This document shows positions 58,363 to 64,000 of a stretch of 64,000 nt of DNA, in pieces (the first letter of the stretch is position 1; each line of letters starts with the position of its first letter). The notes under the pieces were generated by a model. The model did no database searches, was not told the origin of the DNA, and was given only the letters and a program-made list of their open reading frames with translations. A program made the translations under genes and the position numbers. Source of the DNA: Mycolicibacterium moriokaense (GTDB lineage: Bacteria > Actinomycetota > Actinomycetes > Mycobacteriales > Mycobacteriaceae); contig NZ_QJJU01000019.1 of NCBI RefSeq assembly GCF_003201655.1, positions 1 through 64,000 of the forward strand. The letters are read 5' to 3'.

Positions 58363-59202
58363 ATGGCCACCACCCGGACCGAACGCAGCTTCGACGGTGT
58401 CGGGGGCGTGCGCATCGTCTATGACGTGTGGACGCCCGATACCGACCCGCGCGGGGTCGTCGTGCTCGCGCATGGGCTTGGCGAGCATGCCCGCCGCTAC
58501 GACCACGTCGCGCAGCGGTTAGGCGAATCCGGGCTCATCACCTACGCCCTGGACCATCGAGGCCACGGCCGTTCCGGCGGCAAGCGGGTCTATCTGCGGG
58601 ACATCTCCGAGTACACCGGCGACTTCCACACGCTGGTCGGAATCGCGGCCGATGACCACCCTGGGCTCAAACTCGTCGTGCTTGGCCACAGCATGGGTGG
58701 GGCCATCGTGTTCACCTACGGCGTCGAGCATCCCGATGACTACACCGCCATGGTGCTGTCCGGCCCCGTGGTCGCTGCCCAGGACGCGGTGTCGTCGGTG
58801 AAGATGTTCGTCGCCAAGATGCTCGGCAAAATCGCGCCGGGCCTGCCCGTCGAAGAGCTGCCCGCCGATGCGGTGTCCCGTGACCCCGAAGTCGTGGCCG
58901 CATACATCGCCGACCCGTTGGTCCACCACGGCAAGATTCCTGCCGGCATCGCCCGCGCATTCCTCGGAATCGCTGAGACCATGCCCCAGCGCGCGGGCGC
59001 GCTGACCGCGCCGCTGCTCGTCGTGCACGGCGAGCAGGACAAGCTGGTCCCCGCCGCAGGCAGCCGCCACCTGGTCGAGTGCGTGGGATCCACCGATGTG
59101 CACCTGAAGGTTTACCCGGAGCTCTACCACGAGGTGTTCAATGAGCCAGAACGCGACGTGGTGCTCGACGACGTAGCATCCTGGATCGAGGTTCGCCTTT
59201 GA
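58363..59202 (+). CDS. Monoacylglycerol lipase (Rv0183-like)
   Basis: Alpha/beta hydrolase of 279 residues that hydrolyses monoacylglycerols. The nucleophile elbow VLGHSMGGAIVF puts the serine at residue 110, as in Rv0183. The acid is in VVHGEQDKLVP and the His in YPELYHEVFNEPERD. The oxyanion/HGxG region is VVVLAHGLGEHARRYDHVAQ. No signal peptide is visible, although the M. tuberculosis enzyme is reported on the cell wall. Its stop overlaps the TTG start of the next gene by 4 nt. Divergent from sigG across about 50 bp. Confidence 0.94.
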   Translation: MATTRTERSFDGVGGVRIVYDVWTPDTDPRGVVVLAHGLGEHARRYDHVAQRLGESGLITYALDHRGHGRSGGKRVYLRDISEYTGDFHTLVGIAADDHPGLKLVVLGHSMGGAIVFTYGVEHPDDYTAMVLSGPVVAAQDAVSSVKMFVAKMLGKIAPGLPVEELPADAVSRDPEVVAAYIADPLVHHGKIPAGIARAFLGIAETMPQRAGALTAPLLVVHGEQDKLVPAAGSRHLVECVGSTDVHLKVYPELYHEVFNEPERDVVLDDVASWIEVRL

Positions 59203-60194
59203 AACGCGTTGTTGTGCTGGCTATTTCGCTGGTGCTGGTGCTGGCGCTGGCCGGCTGCTCGTCGCAGGATCATCGCTGGGTCGACGACGAGGTCACCTTC
59301 GACGCCGACGGCCTGACCATCCACGGCACCTACCGGCACCAGCAGGGCGCCGGTCCCGGACCTGCGGCGCTGCTGATCTCCGAGAGCGGGCCGACGGACC
59401 GCAACGGCGACAACGCGGTCGTCGGTCCCATCGGCAACATGCGCCAACTGGCCGAGCACCTCTCGGACCGCGGCATCGCCAGTCTGCGCTACGACAAGGT
59501 CGGTACCGGCAAGACCGGCATCGGTTCATACCGGAGCCACCCCAACGACGTCGTCAGCGCCGTCTACACAAAGGGTGCCGAGGCCGCCGTTCGCTACCTC
59601 GCTGATCAGCCAGGCACCGACAAGGCGCAGATCTCGGTATACGGACACGGTGAGGGCGCCATCCATGCGTTGACGCTTGCGGCCGACACCACGCCCGGCG
59701 CGCCGAAGATCCACTCGCTGGGCCTGTTTCAGCCGCTGCCCGGCCGTTACCTCGACATCATCACCAACCGGGTGCGGGGCGACGCGAGCCCCGAGACGCT
59801 GTCGGCGTGGCTGGCGGCCGTCGATGAGATCCGGGCCAAGGGCACCGTGCCCGCCAAGCTGCCGGAGGGGTTGAACGCCATCATCAACCCGGGCAATGTG
59901 AAGGCGGTAGTCGAGACGGACAAGATCGACCCGCTGGAGCTTGCCGCGAAGGTGCCCGCAGGCACTCCGGTCTTGTTGACATGCTCGGACACCGACAGCC
60001 AAGCCAAATGCGACACCGAGAAGCCCATGATCGATGCGCTGCAACACACCCAGCTGAAGGTTGTCGAACTCAAGGGTGTCAACCATGTGCTGCACGACGA
60101 TCCCAGCGACAGCATCGCGAACCTCACCAAGCCGGCGCCGCTTTCTCCACAGGTGGTCACGGCGCTCGACGTCTTTGTCGGCCAAAAGTCCTAA
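59199..60194 (+). CDS. Lipoprotein alpha/beta hydrolase
   Basis: A 331-residue exported hydrolase starting at TTG. The lipobox signal ISLVLVLALAGCSSQDHRW places Cys at about residue 23. The hydrolase domain has ALLISESGPTDRNGDNAVVG and the elbow-like ISVYGHGEGAIHALTLAADT (Gly-His-Gly-Glu-Gly in place of GxSxG). The terminal His region is VVELKGVNHVLHDDPSDS. The serine nucleophile is thus not in the usual position, so activity is uncertain. Co-translated with the monoacylglycerol lipase (4-nt overlap), suggesting a linked lipid role. Confidence 0.85.
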   Translation: MKRVVVLAISLVLVLALAGCSSQDHRWVDDEVTFDADGLTIHGTYRHQQGAGPGPAALLISESGPTDRNGDNAVVGPIGNMRQLAEHLSDRGIASLRYDKVGTGKTGIGSYRSHPNDVVSAVYTKGAEAAVRYLADQPGTDKAQISVYGHGEGAIHALTLAADTTPGAPKIHSLGLFQPLPGRYLDIITNRVRGDASPETLSAWLAAVDEIRAKGTVPAKLPEGLNAIINPGNVKAVVETDKIDPLELAAKVPAGTPVLLTCSDTDSQAKCDTEKPMIDALQHTQLKVVELKGVNHVLHDDPSDSIANLTKPAPLSPQVVTALDVFVGQKS

Positions 60195-60203
60195 TCTGGC
60201 GCA

Positions 60204-60953
60204 ATGACTGACGACAAGATGCTGGCGCGGATCGCCGCGCTGCTTCGCCAGGCCGAGGGCACCGACAACCAGCATGAGGCCGACGCGTTCATGTCCGCCG
60301 CACAACGGCTGGCCACCGCGACGTCCATCGACCTTGCGGTCGCGCGCACACATTCGGACAAGCGCACGAAAGCGCAGACGCCCGTGCAGCGCACCATCAC
60401 CATCGGCAACGCTGGCGCCCGCGGGTTACGCACCTACGTGCAGCTTTTCACGGTGATCGCGCACGCTAACGACGTGAAGTGCGACGTCGCGTCCAACTCG
60501 ACCTTCGTCTACGCGTACGGCTTCGCCGAGGACATCGACGCAAGCCATGCGCTGTACGCCAGCCTGGTGATGCAGATGGTGAAGGCGTCGCAGTCCTACA
60601 TATCCTCCGGTGCGCACCGGCCGACACCGACCATCACCGCGCGGCTCAACTTCCAGCTGGCGTTCGGGGCCCGCGTCGGCAGCCGACTGTCGGAGGCACG
60701 TGAGCAGGCGCAGCGCGAAGCCACCAATGGCCGTGACAGCCGCCCGGGAACCGCTATCGCGTTACGGAACAAGGATCTTGAGCTCAAGGACTTCTACCGC
60801 GAGACCTCCCCAGCCCGCGGCACGTGGCGGGCCACCACGGCGACGGCGGGCTATTCGTCGGCGGCCAGGCGCGCTGGGGACAAAGCAGGCAGGCGAGCAC
60901 GGCTGGGCAACAGCGCCGAACTGGCCGGTGCCCGTTCGGCATTGGATAAGTGA
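60204..60953 (+). CDS. DUF2786 domain-containing protein (Rv0184-like)
   Basis: A 249-residue cytosolic protein. The N-terminal DUF2786 motif is MLARIAALLRQAEGTDNQHE then ADAFMSAAQRLA. The middle resembles the phage/host domain DUF7168-type core (VQLFTVIAHANDVKCDVASN). The C-terminal 50 residues are basic (ARRAGDKAGRRARLGNSAEL). Function unknown. It overlaps the next gene by 4 nt (GTGA), and the pair is conserved in mycobacteria as Rv0184-Rv0185. Confidence 0.88.
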   Translation: MTDDKMLARIAALLRQAEGTDNQHEADAFMSAAQRLATATSIDLAVARTHSDKRTKAQTPVQRTITIGNAGARGLRTYVQLFTVIAHANDVKCDVASNSTFVYAYGFAEDIDASHALYASLVMQMVKASQSYISSGAHRPTPTITARLNFQLAFGARVGSRLSEAREQAQREATNGRDSRPGTAIALRNKDLELKDFYRETSPARGTWRATTATAGYSSAARRAGDKAGRRARLGNSAELAGARSALDK

Positions 60954-61447
60954 CGCCGCGCGACACGCAGCGGGCAAAGGTATACGCCGCCGAGGAATTC
61001 GTGCGGACGCTGTTCGACCGCGCGGCCGAGCACGGCAACCGCGTCGTCGACTTTTTCGGCACGCAACTGACGCTGCCGCCCGAAGCGCGGTTCGCGTCGG
61101 CACCATCGGCTCAGCGCTACGTCGACGAGGTGCTGGCACACCCCGCTGTCCGCGCGCGCTGGCCTTCCGTCGGCGCGCTTACGGTGCGGGCCCGCCGCGG
61201 GGCGGCCGCCGCACACTATGAGCGCTCCGACGAGGATGGCGCGACCGTCGCCGTGCCCGACCGTCGCTCCACGTGGGCGTTGCGTGAACTCGTCGTGCTA
61301 CACGAGATCGCCCATCACCTGAGCGACGCCGAACCGGCGCACGGGCCGCAGTTCGTCGCGACGCTCTGCGGGCTGGCAGAGGTGGTGATGGGGCCGGAGG
61401 TCGCCCACGTGTTGCGGGTCGTGTACGCCAAAGAAGGTGTGCGGTAG
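60950..61447 (+). CDS. TIGR04338-type putative zinc metallohydrolase (Rv0185-like)
   Basis: A 165-residue protein with the zinc-protease-like motif VLHEIAHHLSDAEPAHGPQF (HExxH with a further His downstream). The N-terminus is DTQRAKVYAAEEFVRTLFDR. Members of this small actinobacterial family are predicted metallohydrolases, with no reaction shown. GTG start overlapping the DUF2786 stop. The recurrent pairing implies a shared, unknown process. Confidence 0.87.
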   Translation: MTPRDTQRAKVYAAEEFVRTLFDRAAEHGNRVVDFFGTQLTLPPEARFASAPSAQRYVDEVLAHPAVRARWPSVGALTVRARRGAAAAHYERSDEDGATVAVPDRRSTWALRELVVLHEIAHHLSDAEPAHGPQFVATLCGLAEVVMGPEVAHVLRVVYAKEGVR

Positions 61448-61457
61448 CGTTTGTCGT

Positions 61458-62120
61458 GTGACAGAGCCGGACCCGAAGGCACTCGACGAGCTGTTCAACC
61501 GCGTGTTGCGAAGCGAGGACGACGCGCTGATCGCTGCGCGAGAGGCGGGTGCGGCCGCCGGGATGCCCGCGATCGAGGTGTCGGCCCAGCACGGGAAGCT
61601 CTTGTTCCTGTTGGCGACGGCCACGCACGCCACCCGGGTACTGGAGATCGGCACGCTCGCGGGATACAGCACCATCGAACTGGCCCGCGGCGTCGGTGCA
61701 GGCGGCCGGGTGGTCACGCTCGAGTACGAACCCAGGCATGCCGAGGTGGCGCGTCAGAACCTGGCGCGCGCCGGGGTCGACGACCGTGTCGAGGTGATCG
61801 TCGGCGCGGCACTGGACACGCTGTCGACACTCGTCGGGCGTGAGGAACCGTTCGACCTGATCTTCATCGACGCCGACAAGGAGAACAACGTCGCCTACGT
61901 CGAGTGGGCGATCAAACTCGGCGCGCCGGGTTCAATCATCGTGGTGGACAACATCGCTCGCTCCGGGCGCGTGCTCGATCCGGCTCCCGACGACCTGCAG
62001 GCCCGCGCCGTACGCGACATGCTGGAGATGATGGGCGAAAATCCCCGCCTCGATGCGGCGGCGATCCAGACTGTCGGCACCAAGGGCTGGGACGGCTTCG
62101 CGGTCGCGATCATCAAATAG
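61458..62120 (+). CDS. O-methyltransferase (Rv0187-like)
   Basis: A 220-residue SAM-dependent O-methyltransferase of the caffeoyl-CoA/catechol type. SAM-binding motif VLEIGTLAGYSTIELARGVG, acidic loop VVTLEYEPRHAEVA, metal-binding DLIFIDADKENNVAYVEWAI and IIVVDNIARSGRVLDP. These enzymes are Mg2+-dependent; the acceptor is unknown. GTG 61458 is taken as start, 10 bp after the preceding gene. Confidence 0.93.
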   Translation: MTEPDPKALDELFNRVLRSEDDALIAAREAGAAAGMPAIEVSAQHGKLLFLLATATHATRVLEIGTLAGYSTIELARGVGAGGRVVTLEYEPRHAEVARQNLARAGVDDRVEVIVGAALDTLSTLVGREEPFDLIFIDADKENNVAYVEWAIKLGAPGSIIVVDNIARSGRVLDPAPDDLQARAVRDMLEMMGENPRLDAAAIQTVGTKGWDGFAVAIIK

Positions 62121-62278
62121 CCGGGGTAGTAACCCTCAGCGCGACAGGCTGCCGAGTTCGCGGCGTTCCGCAGCGCTGCGACAATCCGCTGGACTTGCGT
62201 AAAAGAGCGTAATCTTGATGGTGATGAATGGGTATTGCAGGCCCCAAAACGTTTGCCGGATAACAGAAAGGAAACGAA

Positions 62279-62710
62279 ATGACAACAGCCCATACATCAA
62301 TCGATCAACATCCTGACATATTGGCTCTTCGCGCGAGCTACGACCGCGCAGCCGAGTCGATGACCGCGCAGGCCACCTTCGGCCTGACGTTGCTGACGGC
62401 GATATACGTTGCCCTGTCACCGCATATCGTCGGCTTCGACACCTTCACGCGGCTACCTGCCAGCGATCTGATTGTAGGAATCACCGTTGCTGTCCTGGCG
62501 ATGTGCTTCGGCTCGGCACTCGACCGTACCCACGGCATGACGTGGACGCTGCCGGTCTTCGGTGTGTGGATCTTCTTCTCACCGTGGATCTTCGTCGCGT
62601 CACCGACCGCGAGCATGATCTGGTCACACATGATCTGCGGTCTGCTGATCACCGTGTGCGGCCTATACGCCGTGTATTTCGGAATGCGCGTTCGCGGTTC
62701 CGAGCACTAG
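62279..62710 (+). CDS. SPW repeat-containing membrane protein (Rv0188-like)
   Basis: A 143-residue membrane protein with four hydrophobic helices. The SPW motif is VWIFFSPWIFVASPTASMIW. A polar N-terminus of about 35 residues (ALRASYDRAAESMTAQATFG) precedes the first helix. Function unknown. AAAGGAAACGAA before the ATG serves as ribosome-binding site. The 158-bp region upstream must hold its promoter, but no clear boxes stand out. Confidence 0.88.
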   Translation: MTTAHTSIDQHPDILALRASYDRAAESMTAQATFGLTLLTAIYVALSPHIVGFDTFTRLPASDLIVGITVAVLAMCFGSALDRTHGMTWTLPVFGVWIFFSPWIFVASPTASMIWSHMICGLLITVCGLYAVYFGMRVRGSEH

Positions 62711-62725
62711 ACAGGCACAACAAGA

Positions 62726-62748
62726 CCGGCCGGGGTGACCCCGGCCGG
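62726..62748 (+). terminator. GC-rich hairpin terminator after the SPW gene
   Basis: CCGGCCGGGG (62726-62735) and CCCCGGCCGG (62739-62748) pair perfectly around TGA, starting 16 bp after the stop. There is no T-run, the usual mycobacterial form. Confidence 0.7.
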
Positions 62749-62843
62749 CCGCCCTGGCCGCCGACCGCGCCGCCGGTGGTTTCCTCCCGCGCTCGTCTCC
62801 GATTCGCCAACAAGTGACCGCGTGGGTGTGTTATGGCAGTGGC

Positions 62844-63359
62844 ATGTCAAGTACTCTGCCGATAGCCGTTTTTGCCGCGTGTGCCGCGCTGATCGCCTCG
62901 CCCATCGCTCACGCGGACCGAGCTGAACCACCGCCGCTGTACGGGTCCTACGACGTGTTCATCGACTTCTCGAAGCAGACGTTCAACGGTATGCCGACAC
63001 CGATGGCTCCGATAACGGTGCCTGTCGAATTCACCACCCATTGTGATGTGAACGGTTGCGTCATGCGCATGGACAACAAGGACGACCATGCCCGCAATCC
63101 AGGCGCTCCCTTGGCCTACGAGTACAGATGGAACAACGACCGTTGGGAAACGAGCGGTGAGTATCCCTACTTCTGCGATCGCAACAACCCCAAGAGCGCC
63201 GTGAAGGCCCAACGCTCGGACTACTGGATCCCGAACCCTGACGGTAGCTTCTTCGGAGAGCGGACGCTCATCACGGATGGTGCCGGATGCCCAGGTGAGG
63301 GACCAGGCACCCATTTGGTGCCGATATCACTGACCCCCGTCGACCCGCCTCCGCGGTAG
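62844..63359 (+). CDS. Secreted protein of unknown function
   Basis: A 171-residue exported protein. The signal peptide SSTLPIAVFAACAALIASPI ends in AHADRAEP (likely cleavage after AHA). The mature part resembles the mycobacterial family with YGSYDVFIDFSKQTFNGMPT, VEFTTHCDVNGCVMRMDNKD, RWETSGEYPYFCDRNN and PNPDGSFFGERTLITDGAGC. It has paired cysteines that could form disulphides. Many paralogues of this type occur in mycobacteria, none with a proven role. ATG 62844 starts the signal peptide. It converges on ilvD with a 13-bp gap. Confidence 0.85.
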   Translation: MSSTLPIAVFAACAALIASPIAHADRAEPPPLYGSYDVFIDFSKQTFNGMPTPMAPITVPVEFTTHCDVNGCVMRMDNKDDHARNPGAPLAYEYRWNNDRWETSGEYPYFCDRNNPKSAVKAQRSDYWIPNPDGSFFGERTLITDGAGCPGEGPGTHLVPISLTPVDPPPR

Positions 63360-63372
63360 CGACGGTTGAGGC

Positions 63373-64000
63373 CTAGCCGCAGACCGCGCCGCCCGCCGCC
63401 GAGCCGACCAGCTTGACGTACTTGGCCAGCACGCCGGTGGTGTAGGTCGGCGGCAACGGCTCGAAATTGGCTTTGCGCGACTCGAATTCGGCCGGGTCGA
63501 CCAGCACATCCAGCGTGCCGTTCGCGACGTCGAGGCGGATGCGGTCGCCATCCTGTAGGAACGCGATCGGCCCGCCGTCGACCGCCTCGGGGGCAACGTG
63601 GCCGACGCACAGTCCCGTGGTGCCACCGGAGAACCGGCCGTCGGTCATCAGCAGCACGTCCTTGCCAAGCCCCGCGCCTTTGATCGCGCCGGTGATCGCG
63701 AGCATCTCCCGCATTCCCGGGCCGCCCTTGGGTCCTTCGTAGCGGATCACAACTACGTCGCCCGCGGTGATGGTGCCGTCCTCGAGGGCGTCCAGCGCGG
63801 CCCGCTCACGTTCGAAAACCCTCGCGGTGCCCTCGAACACGTCGGAATCAAAGCCGGCCGACTTCACCACCGCACCCTCCGGGGCAAGTGATCCGCCCAG
63901 AATCGTGATGCCGCCCGTCGGGTGGATCGGATTGTCTAGCGCACGCAGCACCTTGCCGTCGGGATCGGGCGGCGCGATGTGAGCCAGGTTCTGGGCCATC
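63373..64000 (-). CDS. ilvD: Dihydroxy-acid dehydratase, C-terminal part (continues past the right edge)
   Basis: Iron-sulphur dehydratase of valine/isoleucine synthesis, converting 2,3-dihydroxy-3-methylbutanoate type acids to 2-keto acids. Only the last 209 codons or so are in the window. Visible IlvD motifs are LDNPIHPTGGITILGGSLAP, VVIRYEGPKGGPGMREMLAI, LLMTDGRFSGGTTGLCVGHV and the C-terminal YTTGVLAKYVKLVGSAAGGA. The start lies beyond base 64000. Position matches Rv0189c. Confidence 0.94.
   Translation of the reverse strand, partial: MAQNLAHIAPPDPDGKVLRALDNPIHPTGGITILGGSLAPEGAVVKSAGFDSDVFEGTARVFERERAALDALEDGTITAGDVVVIRYEGPKGGPGMREMLAITGAIKGAGLGKDVLLMTDGRFSGGTTGLCVGHVAPEAVDGGPIAFLQDGDRIRLDVANGTLDVLVDPAEFESRKANFEPLPPTYTTGVLAKYVKLVGSAAGGAVCG

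Overview
The window is high-GC, gene-dense actinobacterial chromosome. It contains a complete mce1 operon (yrbE1A-yrbE1B-mce1A-F plus four Mce-associated genes) flanked by fadD5 and mce1R. Gene order from about 9.7 kb to the right end follows, with insertions and losses, the order I remember for Mycobacterium tuberculosis H37Rv Rv0144 to Rv0189c. A fructose PTS, several genes absent from that reference segment, and the absence of PE genes point to a non-tuberculous, probably rapidly growing mycobacterium (Mycolicibacterium type). Species cannot be settled from the sequence. I saw no rRNA, tRNA, CRISPR array, insertion sequence or phage gene.

Layout. (1) 0.1-5.8 kb: fructose PTS cluster fruR-fruK-fruA (minus strand, 4-nt overlaps) divergent from ptsI; HPr is not encoded here. 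(2) 5.8-12.3 kb: a pirin, a TetR/FUSC-exporter pair, a second TetR, and two tandem SAM methyltransferases (Rv0145/Rv0146 type). (3) 12.4-20.5 kb: aldehyde dehydrogenase, SDR, quinone oxidoreductase, HAD dehalogenase, DUF456 membrane protein, an NTF2-like gene with a broken 3' end, an NAD-epimerase, and the ptpB-fadE2 pair. (4) 20.5-24.9 kb, the accessory patch: a DUF1348 protein, two paralogous small secreted proteins, an F420-type LLM oxidoreductase, a deletion relic of a third small secreted gene, and a NarL-type two-component system. A shared inverted repeat marks all three small-gene loci. (5) 24.9-34.3 kb: acyl-CoA dehydrogenases, the proton-translocating transhydrogenase pntA-pntB (alpha subunit fused), a 36-residue ORF with a strong ribosome-binding site, TetR, zinc alcohol dehydrogenase, thioesterase, SRPBCC protein, and a winged-helix protein preceded by two tandem palindromes.

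(6) 34.5-50.0 kb: mce1R, then fadD5 and the mce1 lipid-import operon, almost all genes overlapping or abutting and so probably one transcript. YrbE1A/B form the permease and Mce1A-F the periplasmic substrate-conducting assembly; FadD5 would activate the imported fatty acid. The ATPase (MceG) is not in the window. (7) 50.0-57.2 kb: DUF1275, SDR, fructosamine-kinase-like, phosphodiester-glycosidase-like, lipoprotein sugar dehydrogenase, pirin/MarR divergent pair, and a mycofactocin-type NDMA-dependent alcohol dehydrogenase. (8) 57.3-64.0 kb: sigG, monoacylglycerol lipase (Rv0183 type), a lipoprotein hydrolase, DUF2786 and zinc-metallohydrolase-like genes, an O-methyltransferase, an SPW-repeat membrane protein, a secreted protein, and the start of ilvD running off the right edge.

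Functionally the window is dominated by lipid and alcohol/aldehyde oxidation: mce1 import, acyl-CoA ligase and dehydrogenases, thioesterase, lipases, ADH/ALDH, and transhydrogenase for NAD(P)H balance. Locus matches to H37Rv are from memory of gene order and protein families, not from a search.
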